The notes: generated from the sequence alone by a model not told the origin. DNA of 64,000 nt from Leptolyngbya sp. NIES-3755 (GCA_001548435.1 AP017309.1:1-64000); one strand, 5' to 3'; shown: positions 17,311-26,389, counted from the stretch's first letter. Translations and numbers: made by a program.

Positions 17311-18304
17311 ATGGCAAAATCTCGCAAGCTTGAACAACTGCTTGCCCAACTCGAACCGGTGCGGCGCGATCCTCATGCGCCAGAATCCACGATCGTTCTG
17401 CGCGACCTGCTTGCCTCGAAACACTCGATCGCAGTCGCTCAAGCAGCAAAACTAATTGGCGAAGCAGAACGCTACGATCTCATCTCGGATCTTGTGGTTG
17501 CCTTTGATCGCTGCATGGCTAAACCCACTGAAACTGACCCAGGTTGCACCGCAAAACTCAAGATTGCTGATGCTTTGTATCGGCTGGAATACAGCAATGA
17601 AGATTTGTTTCTCAGAGGCATTCGGCATATTCAGCAAGAGCCGATTTGGGGCGGTTCAGAAGATACAGCCGCCGCGTTGCGAGGCGCTTGTGCTTTGGGC
17701 TTGGTGAGAATGAATTACCCACAGGTGATGAGCGAGTTGGCAGATTTACTCGCTGACCCAAAACCGGAGGCGCGAATGGCGGCAGCAAGAGCGATCGCGT
17801 ACAGCGAAGATTTACTAGCGGGTGTCCCTTTATTGCGTCTCCGAATCCAGGTTGGTGACACTGCACCTGTGCTGTCAGACTGTTTCCTGGCATTGCTTCA
17901 ACTCTCCCCGGAATCGTCGTCGCTGGCTCTGATTCGTCGCTTTCTCACCGCTGACTTGAATGAAGTGGCTGAAGTTGCGGCATTGGCATTGGGCGAATCT
18001 CGATTGCCCGAAGCTTTTCCCGTTTTGCAAAACTGGTGGCAACGAACCCGGATTACCGAATTGCGACGAACGGCATTGACCGCGATCGCATTCCTTCGAC
18101 AAGACGATGCGGACACGCTTCGCGTGAGCCGAAGGCAACGCGTTTCTGTTGGCGCTGATTCGGGAGGGTGGGCTTGCGGATGCCAAAGAAGCGATCTCTG
18201 CACTCAGCATCTATCGTCAAGATCCTGACTTGTGGCAGCGCGTCTGTGACACGGCAGACCAACGAGCAGAACCGAGCTTACTAGCGCTGTTGCGAATCCT
18301 CTGA
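17311..18304 (+). pseudogene. HEAT-repeat protein with 31-bp disrupting insertion
   Basis: From ATG 17311 about 267 codons encode helical HEAT-like repeats (for example VAQAAKLIGEAERYDLISDLVVAF and ARMAAARAIAYSEDLLAGVPLLRLR). After ...LRQDDA, a 31-bp insertion at 18112-18142 shifts the frame and gives a nonsense tail ending at 18228. Without it, the frame continues FLLALIREGGLADAKEAISAL to the stop at 18302-18304, restoring about 320 residues. HEAT repeats make protein-binding scaffolds. The truncated form would keep most repeats and might still fold. The start is supported by the homogeneous repeat pattern beginning right after it. Confidence 0.7.
18112..18142. repeat. 31-bp small dispersed-repeat-like insertion
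   Basis: The insert contains CGCTTCGCGTGAGCCGAAGG, of the style of the small dispersed repeats common in cyanobacteria. It lies between GCG at 18109-18111 and the matching GCG at its own end, so a slip or short duplication could have placed it. Its length (31) breaks the reading frame. Confidence 0.55.
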
Positions 18305-18496
18305 CCTTGCTTGCTGCCCGAAATCCTGCTGATGCTCCTTGGTGGCAGGCAGCACACAGAAGTCGATCAAAGCTGTGAAATGAACCCCACTCTAATTCAT
18401 CAAGGATGATCGAAAGATTTCTACGCAAGACGCTCGACTCATGCGGTGTTCACAGATGAAGATATGCCAGACATCGAACTCAGGTTCGGTCCATCT

Positions 18497-19330
18497 TCAA
18501 TGCTGCTTGACATCATTGGGGTGAAAAGCAGGAATATGTTGACTCTGTGCCTGTTTAACTTGCCATTTCTGCACGAACCCATTCAGCATATCGTGGTCTG
18601 TTTGAGTCAGCGCGTCTCGATGCTGTTCGAGTATCGCGCTCAGTTCAGTTGCCCATTCTCCATAGGTTGATCGCCCGATTACGCCATCAGAAGCCTGAAC
18701 ATAATCGACCAGTACGGAAGGGTGGAGGCAAAAGCTATCGTTGCCCCAGCGCGTTAAGCACCGAAGAAAATAATCATAGTCTGCAAAGACTTTATACTCA
18801 GGATTCCAGCAGGGCGCATTTTCACGGTAGTGAGTGAAGCCGTTGCTATCGAATAGCGATCGCTGCTGCACCAAATCGCTCACGGTGCTGCTTGCGTTGG
18901 GGGAGATGAAGGGTTGCCCTTGTTTGATTAATTTTCTATTCTGAACAATGTTGCGTCTCCGGCACTGCTGCACCATGCTGGCTCGAACCTGCGAAGATTG
19001 TTGAAAGAATGCTTTGACTTCTGCAACAAAGGTGGGCGCGATTGTGTTGTCATCATCGAGGTAGCTGACGAGATCCCCGCTTGCTGCCGACAATCCTAAA
19101 TTTCGGGCATGGCACAATCCAAATCCAAGCTGAGGATGCTCCATCTCCAAATAGATGAGCGAACACTTTGCCTGGATCGATTGCATGAGTGCATCGGTTT
19201 TGGCATCTTTGCCGTCGTTGACGACAATCCACTCAAACTCGCAATCTGTCTGCTTCAGCACACTTGGAAGAGCACAATCAGCCAGGAGATGCGATCGCAA
19301 GTGAGTTGCTGTGATTAAGCTAAGTTTCAC
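18497..19330 (-). CDS. family 2 glycosyltransferase
   Basis: The 277-residue product starts with the GT-A pattern LSLITATHLRSHLL and WIVVNDGKDAKTD, then HPQLGFGLCHARNLGLSAASGDLVSYLDDDN, where the last acidic triplet is the DxD-like metal and sugar-nucleotide site near residue 93. A later CLTRWG segment and acidic helix close the fold. It transfers a sugar from a nucleotide donor to an unknown acceptor. No other glycan genes are adjacent, so its pathway cannot be read from context. It lies between the two inverted IS3 copies but is intact. Confidence 0.85.
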   Translation of the reverse strand: MKLSLITATHLRSHLLADCALPSVLKQTDCEFEWIVVNDGKDAKTDALMQSIQAKCSLIYLEMEHPQLGFGLCHARNLGLSAASGDLVSYLDDDNTIAPTFVAEVKAFFQQSSQVRASMVQQCRRRNIVQNRKLIKQGQPFISPNASSTVSDLVQQRSLFDSNGFTHYRENAPCWNPEYKVFADYDYFLRCLTRWGNDSFCLHPSVLVDYVQASDGVIGRSTYGEWATELSAILEQHRDALTQTDHDMLNGFVQKWQVKQAQSQHIPAFHPNDVKQH

Positions 19331-19719
19331 TTTAGTTTCCTCTTCAGTTTATGGGTTCACTGGATCGACTGGTTTGGATTGACGCAACATTCTCGATCGT
19401 GACTTGCTGCCCCCCTGGAATTAGATTAGAAACTGTCAGGAGTCGATCGAAAGGATTTGGATTAATATGCTGCAATCGTGGCGCGACCTCAAAGCGATAG
19501 CAGCAAGAACGACATCACGTCGGAGCAGAGCTTGAAATGCATGAGGAGATCACTGTTCTTACCTCAACGTCCCTTTACTTCTGGTCGCTTCCAGAAACGC
19601 CTGCACAATCTTGTCGTGTTCCCGCACTTTGCCTGGTGAGTCGATCTGCGGGTCGCGAAATGAAACGGGTTGCATGGCTAGAAATTGGCAGACCGCTAAT
19701 TCAAGAATTTGTACGAGCG
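19331..19719. other. gap with possible gene remnant
   Basis: No full gene is supported. On the minus strand, 19559-19720 is open and reads like protein (ILELAVCQFLAM then DPQIDSPGKVREHDKIVQAF), directly after the stop of the split ribbon-helix-helix-like gene but in another frame. It may be the tail of a following gene that has decayed. Confidence 0.35.
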
Positions 19720-19964
19720 TCAGTCGAGGAGAACACAGCAGTCTTGCAGCACAGCGCCGATTGTGGCGGGTAGCGCCCTCAGCACAACTTCTGCATCGTG
19801 ACCCCATACGCCAGTCGAGTCTGGAGAGCCCGTCGATTGCAACTGAGCTTTTAACTCTGCTAAAGTGAAATGACCCCTCGAAACTAGACCACTTCCTTCG
19901 AGAGAAAAGCAACATTAGCTCATAGCTAGTATACTGCTATCTCTCATTCTTTTTCATGTTTGTT

Positions 19965-20834
19965 TTAGTGATTGTTCCTCCATTCACTTTCAAATTCAAT
20001 TGGTGTTAAATATCCAATTGATGAATGTATCCTCTTCCTCATGTACACATCCTCCAAAAACACTTTGATCTGCATGTACGCTTCCGCAAAGTTACGATAC
20101 TCGGATAAATCGACTTCCTCCTCTTTAATCGTTCGCATCAGTCGTTCCGCATAGCCATTCTGCGTTGGCTCTCCCACCTCTGCCATGCTGATTTCAATGT
20201 TTCGTTGCTTTAGTGCCTCAACATAGCCTGTCGCTGCATACTGCACCCCTTGGTCAGAATGATGAATCTCTGGCTGGTAATGTTCTAAAGCCTTGTTCAA
20301 TGCGGTTAAGGTCAGACTGTGATCCAGTCCTCGCCCTAAGTGCCACCCCCGAATACAGCGAGTAAATACATCCATCAAGACAGCCAGATAAACAAAGCCT
20401 TCTCCTAATCGAATGTATGTGATATCTCCAACCCAGACTTGGTTCGGTCGTTCAATCCTCAGTCCTGCAACTCGATTCGGATAACGTGCAAAGCTATGAT
20501 TGCTATTGGTCGTGCGAACTCGCCGTTTTGGAGCTTTTCCGGCAAGCCCCATTTCTTTCATCAATCGAGCAACCCGTTTATGGTTGACGACAATCCCTTG
20601 CCGTTTCAATTGCTGAGTAATTCGCCGATAGCCATAGCGCGGAAACTCGCCTGCAATTTTGTCGATCGCTGATTTCAGTTCTGTCTCTGCTTCAAAATCT
20701 TCCTCAACGGGCTGATAGTACAAGCTACTTCGATTCACCAATAGTACTTCACACACCAAACGCACAGAATAGCTCGGTTGTAGCTCAGCTACAATGCACC
20801 GCTTTTCTTCGTCGCTGAGATGCTCGATGCTTTT
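19965..20834 (-). CDS. IS3-family transposase OrfB, copy 2
   Basis: The protein is identical to OrfB of copy 1, with the complete DDE core (VGDITYIRL, HSDQGVQY, NGYAERLMRTIKEEE). It is reached from OrfA by a -1 shift on the A7 run (seen as T7 at 20831-20837 on the plus strand). It appears intact. Confidence 0.95.
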   Translation of the reverse strand, partial: KSIEHLSDEEKRCIVAELQPSYSVRLVCEVLLVNRSSLYYQPVEEDFEAETELKSAIDKIAGEFPRYGYRRITQQLKRQGIVVNHKRVARLMKEMGLAGKAPKRRVRTTNSNHSFARYPNRVAGLRIERPNQVWVGDITYIRLGEGFVYLAVLMDVFTRCIRGWHLGRGLDHSLTLTALNKALEHYQPEIHHSDQGVQYAATGYVEALKQRNIEISMAEVGEPTQNGYAERLMRTIKEEEVDLSEYRNFAEAYMQIKVFLEDVYMRKRIHSSIGYLTPIEFESEWRNNH

Positions 20835-21094
20835 TTTGCGACTTCTAATTGCATCGTCAATTTCCCCACCATTTGTTCGAGTTCTGCAATGCGTGCTTCG
20901 GTTTCTGAAACTTGTCCAGTCTCCCCAAACACCACGGGCGCTCGTTCGACGAATTCGTTTTGCCATCGCGTTAACACACTGCGATGCACGCCATGCGCTC
21001 GACTGATCTCGGTTTGCGTCTTTTCGCCACGCAGCAGTTCGAGGACGACTTTGGCTTTGAATTGGGGGCTGTATTTCTTCGCTTGATTTGACAT
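20789..21094 (-). CDS. IS3-family transposase OrfA, copy 2
   Basis: The protein is identical to OrfA of copy 1: helix-turn-helix, then leucine-zipper-like coiled coil. The start context and ribosome site are the same as in copy 1. Confidence 0.95.
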   Translation of the reverse strand: MSNQAKKYSPQFKAKVVLELLRGEKTQTEISRAHGVHRSVLTRWQNEFVERAPVVFGETGQVSETEARIAELEQMVGKLTMQLEVAKKASSISATKKSGAL

Positions 21095-21616
21095 GCACTT
21101 GATCCTACTCCTTAAACGGTTCTTTGTTGCTTTTGGAGTGGTCTAGATTTTTGGGGTCATTTCAAAGCTTGTTGGTCAGGTTCAGCAAACTCCAGTTGGC
21201 AATCCTCAAACGACGTGCCTTGCTGATCCAGAAAGTAGACGATCGCGCGCTCTAGAACTGCTTCTGCTGAACATTGCCGCGATCTCGCATCCTTTTCGAG
21301 ACGCTGGACAATCGGAGTTGGAAGGCAATCGAACACGAGTTTGAGCGAGGTTTGATCTGACGGCATCATAGGACAATTGGGTTGTGGATTGGGTCGTCTC
21401 GGACAGCGAAGCGAGTTGCAACCCTGGCTGACCCGACACTCGACATCGTGTCGCGCAATGAGCGGGCGAAATTCGGGCAAGATCGTTTGCACTCCGGCAA
21501 TGGTAAAATGGTGTAAGGACTCAATGCGGGTTGCTCACATCCGGTCGCGCGATCGTCTCTCAGTTTCAGAGATGGGGGGCGAGAAAGTGTTCTAGGGGTG
21601 AAATCATCGATCGCGC

Positions 21617-21872
21617 TTAGGGATAAGAGAACTCGTCAATGCGTGAGACGGTGTGCAGCAGTTGAGCGACATAAGAAACGACGCACCCCACTTCCCGCTT
21701 CAACTGGTGTTGCTGGGCTTGTTCAAAGCCCGGAACGTAAAGCACCATCTCTAGCTGCTTGCCGATCTGCTGCCACTGAAACCAGACATCCCATTGCTCG
21801 CGGCGTTGCTGCTGCATTGGAGGTGGAGCGATCGGCACTTGCAGCAGGCGATGGCAATTCCCCAGTTGCAGG
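21617..21872 (-). pseudogene. C-terminal fragment of unknown protein, cut by ISAs1-family element
   Basis: The open frame runs in from the ISAs1 terminal repeat without its own start and encodes about 85 residues rich in Gln and Trp (QQRREQWDVWFQWQQIGKQLEMVLYV). It looks like the end of a helical protein whose 5' part is gone. Nothing on the other side of the IS resembles its missing half. The family is not recognised. Confidence 0.4.
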
Positions 21873-23023
21873 CAGGGCTGATTCATTGGTGGTAGAAAAG
21901 CGAGAATTAAGGAGTTGCGTTTGCTCTAACCCACCATGAGCTTGATTGATCACCTCAAACAAATCCGAGATTATCGCACTCAACCTCAGTATCCGTTATG
22001 GGTGATTTTGGTCTTGATTTTAATGGGCACGATGAGTGGCTGTTTGGGCTACCGCGCATTAGAAGATTTTGTGGAGCGACATCAAGCCGCGCTTCTTGCC
22101 GTCATGAAGCTTCCACACAAGCGCTTACCCTCATACTCGACGATTCGGCGAACAATGGTGCGGGTCGATTTTGTTGCCTTAACGAATGCCTTTAACGCTT
22201 GGGCACAAGAGACAATTTCCGTTCCAGAGCAAACTGCGATTGCGGTAGATGGCAAGAGTATCAAAGCCAGTGTCGAGGAGTATGATAGTGCCTACCAAGA
22301 TTTTGTCGCAGTTGTCTCTGCATTTTGTACTCAGCTCGGAGTCGTGATTGGACTTCAAGCGAGACACAATGGCAGTGAAAGCGAGATTACAACCGTGCAA
22401 ACCCTGTTGGAGGTCTTGCAAGTTCAAGGGGTGTGTTTCAGTATGGATGCCTTGCACACCCAAAAAAACCGTTGAGCAAATCATCGACCGTGGCAATGAC
22501 TACGTGATTGCCGTCAAGAAGAATCAACCCAAGCTTTACGAATGGATTGCAACCCAGTTTGAGCAGCATCCTGCTGATAGCATCGCAGATGACATTGAAC
22601 ATACGAGAAACCGCACCACGCAGCGCACGGTCAGTGTTCTGAAACCCCTGCCTGGATTGGATGCAGCTTGGGTAGGTGTGCAGCGCTTGATTCGCGTCGA
22701 GCGCACGGGTATTCGTGGCGCTGAGCCAGTTCACGAAACCATGTTCTACTTTAGTTCCTTGGCGACGGATGCCGAAGAACTGAGCCGTCGTGTCCGAGAG
22801 CATTGGCACATTGAGAATCGCCTCCACTATCCGAAAGATGTCGTCATGCGTGAGGACATCGCTCCGCTCTGTGATGGCTATGCTCCAGCTAATTTTGCAA
22901 TCCTCCGCACAATCGCCCTTAACTTGTTTCGATTGCATGGTTTTGCCTCCATCACGAAAGGCATTCGTCATCTGGCTCACAACATTTCTCACCTCTTTTC
23001 TTTTCTTCAATGAATCAGCCCTG
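21873..23023 (+). mobile_element. ISAs1-family insertion sequence
   Basis: Perfect 15-bp inverted ends, CAGGGCTGATTCATT at 21873-21887 and its complement at 23009-23023, bound a 1,151-bp element with one transposase gene, which fits the ISAs1 family. I see no target duplication: the flanks differ (GTTGCAGG on the left, CCCTCTGG on the right). That suggests a deletion or recombination next to it. Its right end cuts off the last residues of a DJ-1/PfpI gene. Confidence 0.9.
21936..23013 (+). pseudogene. ISAs1-family transposase, frameshifted at an A7 run
   Basis: The N-terminal part has the DDE_Tnp_1-associated domain (MSLIDHLKQIRDYRTQPQYP) and then the first catalytic Asp in AIAVDGKSIKAS. The frame breaks in a run of seven A at 22462-22468, after MDALHTQK. 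The remainder continues one frame over from KKTVEQIIDRGNDYVIAVKKNQP through REHWHIENRLHYPKDV to the end (stop 23011-23013). Either six or nine A would join the halves. This family normally has a single frame, so a slip mutation is more likely than programmed shifting, although transcript slippage on A7 could still yield some full-length enzyme. Confidence 0.85.
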
Positions 23024-23665
23024 CCCTCTGGCGGAAGCAGGATTTTGTCCAGTGATGAGGCGATCGCTCACTTCTATATGAGTCTGAAAGTTGTCTGCTT
23101 GAGTATGGATAGCACCGAGTTCTGTGAGTTTGTCTGCTAATAGAAAAGGTACTACATCGGCTAAACCAACAGCAACTTCTTCTGAGTTGGTGAAACCCGC
23201 AACCGTTTTACCTGCGACTAGCGGCTGACCTGTGCTGAGGCGAACGGGAACTAGACCTGCGGGACCGTGGCAAACTGCACCGACAACACCCCCGTTTTCA
23301 TAGATTTGAGCCGCGATCGCCGCCAATGCTTGATTGCCTGGAAAATCCCACATGGTTCCATGTCCGCCAGCGTAGGAAATAGCACCGTAGTGCGTGGCAT
23401 CGACATCTGCGGGAGCCAATGTATTCTCCACTTTTACTACCTTCGCTGCATCATCCAGAAATGCCTGGTTGATAGGATCTTGCAGATCAACACCGATCAT
23501 CGGAGCTTTGCCACCTTTAGGACTGACAAACTCCACCTCAATTCCAGCCTGCTCAAAGGCTTCATAGGGATGGGTGACTTCAGGCAGATAGAATCCGGTT
23601 TCCTTACCCGTGTCTCCGAGTGTGTCATGACTGGTTAGAACAAAAAGAACTCGTTGAATTAACAT
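23015..23665 (-). CDS. DJ-1/PfpI family protein, C-terminus replaced by IS sequence
   Basis: The product of about 216 residues starts at ATG 23665 with AAAGGAAA upstream. It is of the Hsp31/PfpI-like type 1 glutamine-amidotransferase fold: FYLPEVTHPYEAFEQAG, the elbow GAVCHGPAG with the nucleophile Cys near residue 130, and a conserved Glu in TGKETGFYLPE. Such proteins act as glyoxalases or deglycase-like and chaperone-like stress proteins. The natural end GQNPASA is followed by RGQG encoded by the ISAs1 terminal repeat, so roughly the last ten residues are lost. It may still fold. It is divergent from a LysR regulator that probably controls it. Confidence 0.85.
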   Translation of the reverse strand: MLIQRVLFVLTSHDTLGDTGKETGFYLPEVTHPYEAFEQAGIEVEFVSPKGGKAPMIGVDLQDPINQAFLDDAAKVVKVENTLAPADVDATHYGAISYAGGHGTMWDFPGNQALAAIAAQIYENGGVVGAVCHGPAGLVPVRLSTGQPLVAGKTVAGFTNSEEVAVGLADVVPFLLADKLTELGAIHTQADNFQTHIEVSDRLITGQNPASARGQG

Positions 23666-23793
23666 TTTGGTTTCCTTTGGGGTTGAAGAGCCAGAAGACA
23701 TCGCGACCTGCTTTGTTCTCCGATAGCTCCATCCTATGTAGTAAGCATCTAAAATACAAATTATAAAAACTGGGTTCTGCTATAAATCTAGTT

Positions 23794-24678
23794 ATGGTTA
23801 ATTTAGAGTGGTATCGTAGCTTCATTCAGGTCTACCAAGTGGGCACAGTGTCAGGGGCTGCCCAAGTTCTCCACCTGACGCAACCTGCGGTAAGCCAGCA
23901 TATCGCAGCCCTGGAAGCAGCATTGGGGCAACCCTTGTTTCAACGGATGCCTAGACGAATGTTGCCGACTGATGAGGGTAAGCGCTTGTATACTCAAATT
24001 GCGGCAGCGATCGAGCAGCTAGAATCAATTACAACTCGAATCTTGCCGACAGATGCTCCTCAAGTCATTCGCATTGGCACACCGCAAGAGTTTTTCACAG
24101 AACGCATTCTGTCTCGGCTACCACAAGCGGAAAACCTGCTGTATCGAATTCGACTGGGATTAGCTCAAGACTTGATCGATCTGCTATTAAAAGAACAATT
24201 AGATGTCGTGGTGGCAACTCAGAAAATTGCGCGACCAGAGTTGGAGTACCAGTTAATCCATAAAGAAAATTTTTGGCTAGTCGCACCCCCTGAAACCGTT
24301 GTTCCAATTCCTCCAGAAATCTTACAGGTTGATCTAACTTCGCTAGAGCAGTGGCTCCGGAGACAGCCACTGATTGCTTACAGCGAAGAGTTACCCATTG
24401 TGCGACGGTTTTGGCGAGTTGTGTTTGGTCGTAGACTGGATGTTGATCCCCGATTAGTGCTGCCTGATCTGCAAATGATTCGACAAGCGATCTCGGCTGG
24501 TTTCGGCTTCAGTGTACTACCAGATTACTTATGTGATGAGATGGTAGACTCAAAATCGCTAACGCTAATTCTCAATCCCAAGGATGCTGTGAGCAATCAA
24601 ATTTGGTTAGCATACAGAAGGTCTGAGCGACAATCTCAGCGAATTCAGTTATTGCTAGACCTGCTAACCGCAACGTAG
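23794..24678 (+). CDS. LysR family transcriptional regulator
   Basis: The 294-residue product has an N-terminal winged helix of LysR type (WYRSFIQVYQVGTVSGAAQVLHLTQPAVSQHIAALEAALGQPLFQR) and a periplasmic-binding-like effector domain (RIGTPQEFFTERIL, then DVVVATQKI, and AGFGFSVLPDYLCDE). LysR proteins usually bind as tetramers between themselves and a divergent target. The divergent gene here is the DJ-1/PfpI-type gene, 128 bp away, with an AT-rich gap around 23,746-23,790. It probably activates that gene in response to an electrophile or oxidant; this is inferred from the pairing. Confidence 0.9.
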   Translation: MVNLEWYRSFIQVYQVGTVSGAAQVLHLTQPAVSQHIAALEAALGQPLFQRMPRRMLPTDEGKRLYTQIAAAIEQLESITTRILPTDAPQVIRIGTPQEFFTERILSRLPQAENLLYRIRLGLAQDLIDLLLKEQLDVVVATQKIARPELEYQLIHKENFWLVAPPETVVPIPPEILQVDLTSLEQWLRRQPLIAYSEELPIVRRFWRVVFGRRLDVDPRLVLPDLQMIRQAISAGFGFSVLPDYLCDEMVDSKSLTLILNPKDAVSNQIWLAYRRSERQSQRIQLLLDLLTAT

Positions 24679-24709
24679 AATACGCACAAGATTGTTACGG
24701 CTATTAAAT

Positions 24710-24891
24710 GACAATCATGATCGGCGGGACGACAGCCAGAAATCCTGTTCTGAAAGTACGATCGACAAATGAGGCTTCTAAATGTTGATGACTCAGATTC
24801 CCCACAATATATAGCTTTCAGTTCCGATCATAGTTGTCGCGACAATTATGATCGGTCGTTGGGCAGGATTCCTGGCTGTCGCCAACCCGCC
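24710..24891. repeat. nested palindrome and inverted repeats
   Basis: A 32-bp palindrome with one mismatch is centred at 24839/24840 (left half CCGATCATAGTTGTCG, right half CGACAATTATGATCGG). GACAATCATGATCGG at 24710-24724 repeats its right part directly. Outer arms GACAGCCAG.AATCCTG (left, within 24723-24747) and its complement (right, 24864-24891) pair as an imperfect inverted repeat around it. The whole could fold into one large cruciform. No gene is supported between 24679 and 25262. Confidence 0.7.
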
Positions 24892-25177
24892 AGTGTCGCT
24901 GTCACTTGATATACGGCGCAACAACTTAAATGCAGTGGACCTTTGAGAGTCTCTAGTGTTGAGTCCGAGGTTGTCTGCCGCTGCCAGTTTGAGCCGTTAC
25001 CCCTATCAGAAATCTCCGTTTTAGGAAAGGTTAGACGGACGATCGCACTGTCGCGAAAGATTAGCATTCTAAACCCTCAAAACTTGTCTCAAAATCAAAG
25101 TCTCAAAACCGACCAAGACCGGCGAGTTTTGAGCATAATCGAGTCTGAGCTTTGCACAAGTAGGAAATCATTGTGAG

Positions 25178-25237
25178 TTCAACCATAAGTTGAGCAAGCG
25201 GATTTCAACCATAAGTTGAGCGGTTTGCTCAACTTAT
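25178..25237. repeat. direct repeats and hairpin behind recombinase 1
   Basis: TTCAACCATAAGTTGAGC occurs exactly at 25178-25195 and 25204-25221, then ATAAGTTGAGC (25211-25221) pairs perfectly with GCTCAACTTAT (25227-25237) around a 5-base loop. It lies 26 bp past the recombinase 1 stop, where a terminator would be. Related copies lie upstream of recombinase 1 (26390-26405) and of recombinase 2 (27822-27840), so a binding-site role is also plausible. Confidence 0.7.
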
Positions 25238-25262
25238 AATTCAAACCATAGCTTCATCCTTG

Positions 25263-26222
25263 CTATTCCTCGAACTTATAGAACTCCTGCTCTGCTGCGG
25301 CTTGCTCTGCTGCTTTGGTGTAGCGGCGGAAGTTGACCGGGTTCTTCTGCCGCATAATCGTCATGATATGGTGCGGATTCATTCCGGCAAGAACATGACT
25401 GGTTGCAAAGGTATGCCGCCCTTGATGCGAGTGAAAGTCGATTCCCGTCTTCTCACTCAACTTGTCCACGAGTGTGCGAATGCCGCCATACGTCAGCCTT
25501 GCCCCTGCGTTCTGCCGCGAATACGACACAAACAGAGGGTCAGTCGGCTGCAACTCTTCTTTGCGCTCCCTTCTCCAGCCCAAATAGCCCTCGATCGCAC
25601 TTCTGCCTGCACGGTTGAGCGGCACAGTCCCTTTGCTATCAGATTTACTTTGGCGAATCTTCACTCTCATGCCGTCATAATCTTCGATGTTGAGCGCACA
25701 GACTTCACTCGCCCGAAATCCATGCAATAACAGCATCAGAACTGCCAGATTGCGTTCCGGCAGCGTCGTTTCACTGATCGCGGCATCCAGCAGCGCTTCA
25801 ACTTGTGCTTCCGTTAAGCTATCTGCTTCTGGCTCCGGCAGTTTCGGCAGATCAACTTCAAGTGTGGGGTCAAATTCGAGATAGCGAGATCGGGTCATCC
25901 AGCCCATAAAGTTCTTCAGCGTCCCTAAAATGCGCCGCACTGTGGCATCAGAGCGCACTCGTTTGCCGTTTTCGACTCGCTCTAATTCAGCCTTGTACTG
26001 CGCCACTAAACGAGGACTGACCATCGCCCACGGTGCGTCTGTCCAACCAGTGAACGCTTTCAAGTCCTGGCGATATGCTCTCCTACTATTTTCAGAAAGC
26101 GATCGCGCCATCAGAAACTCATCAATGCGCGTTTCTCTCAAATCGGTTGCGGGTGTGATCGACCGAACAACAACAGTTTGAGACTTGGGAATAAAAATAG
26201 GATCAGGAATGGGGTTCGACAT
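25263..26222 (-). CDS. tyrosine recombinase 1 (Xer/phage-integrase type)
   Basis: The 319-residue product has an N-terminal SAM-like core-binding domain (LMARSLSENSRRAYRQDLKAFTGW) and a catalytic domain. Visible residues are Arg in LLHGFRASEVCAL, Lys in the beta hairpin (IRQSKSDSKGTVPL), His and Arg in HSHQGRHTFAT, and Tyr in VNFRRYTKA near residue 300. The usual GH before the Tyr helix is replaced by RQ (IMRQKNPVNF), so the third histidine is missing. Activity may depend on a partner. It is transcribed on the same strand as recombinase 2, separated by 495 bp that hold a dif-like site. Two such recombinases with a shared core site suggest dimer resolution or integration of a mobile replicon. 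Confidence 0.85.
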   Translation of the reverse strand: MSNPIPDPIFIPKSQTVVVRSITPATDLRETRIDEFLMARSLSENSRRAYRQDLKAFTGWTDAPWAMVSPRLVAQYKAELERVENGKRVRSDATVRRILGTLKNFMGWMTRSRYLEFDPTLEVDLPKLPEPEADSLTEAQVEALLDAAISETTLPERNLAVLMLLLHGFRASEVCALNIEDYDGMRVKIRQSKSDSKGTVPLNRAGRSAIEGYLGWRRERKEELQPTDPLFVSYSRQNAGARLTYGGIRTLVDKLSEKTGIDFHSHQGRHTFATSHVLAGMNPHHIMTIMRQKNPVNFRRYTKAAEQAAAEQEFYKFEE

Positions 26223-26389
26223 AGAGTTGAAATGAAGGTCACGATCGAGCGCAAATCGGTTTTCTGCACCAGAGACATCAAAGTCGCAAATTCAAGTCCA
26301 CAACTGAGCCAAGACTCGCCGATAAAGAGCCAAAACCCTTACTACATACACGTTTTATCGATTTTACTCACATCTAGCCGGTAAAATGG

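Larger units (their letters stand above)
19866..21164 (-). mobile_element. IS3-family insertion sequence, copy 2 (inverted)
   Basis: This is an inverted copy of the 15016-16314 element with the same length of 1,299 bp and the same TGAAATGACCCC termini. It is flanked by AAG at 19863-19865 and 21165-21167. Because it has its own target duplication, it inserted independently of copy 1. All reading frames match copy 1 exactly, so the transposition or conversion is recent. Confidence 0.95.
19720..21369 (-). pseudogene. ribbon-helix-helix-like protein split by IS3-family element
   Basis: Reading the minus strand from ATG 21369 to 21165 and continuing at 19862, with the IS and one AAG duplication removed, gives one frame of about 115 residues ending at 19720. 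The N-terminal part (SLKLVFDCLPTPIVQRLEKDARSR) looks like a CopG/ribbon-helix-helix module, which binds DNA as a dimer. The C-terminal part is helical. The junction reads EPDQQALAELKAQLQ. The domain call is from pattern only. The insertion leaves the first 68 or so residues followed by IS sequence. Confidence 0.65.

Noticed and set aside
15016-21164. Composite transposon formed by the two inverted IS3-family copies
   Set aside because: Each copy has its own 3-bp target duplication (CGC and AAG) and each splits a different gene that can be rejoined. They therefore inserted separately, and no joint outer duplication is present.
22462-22468. Programmed frameshift in the ISAs1-family transposase
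   Set aside because: The joined frame needs +1 or -2 on A7, and this IS family normally uses one frame. A slip mutation or read error is the simpler reading, though transcript slippage cannot be excluded.
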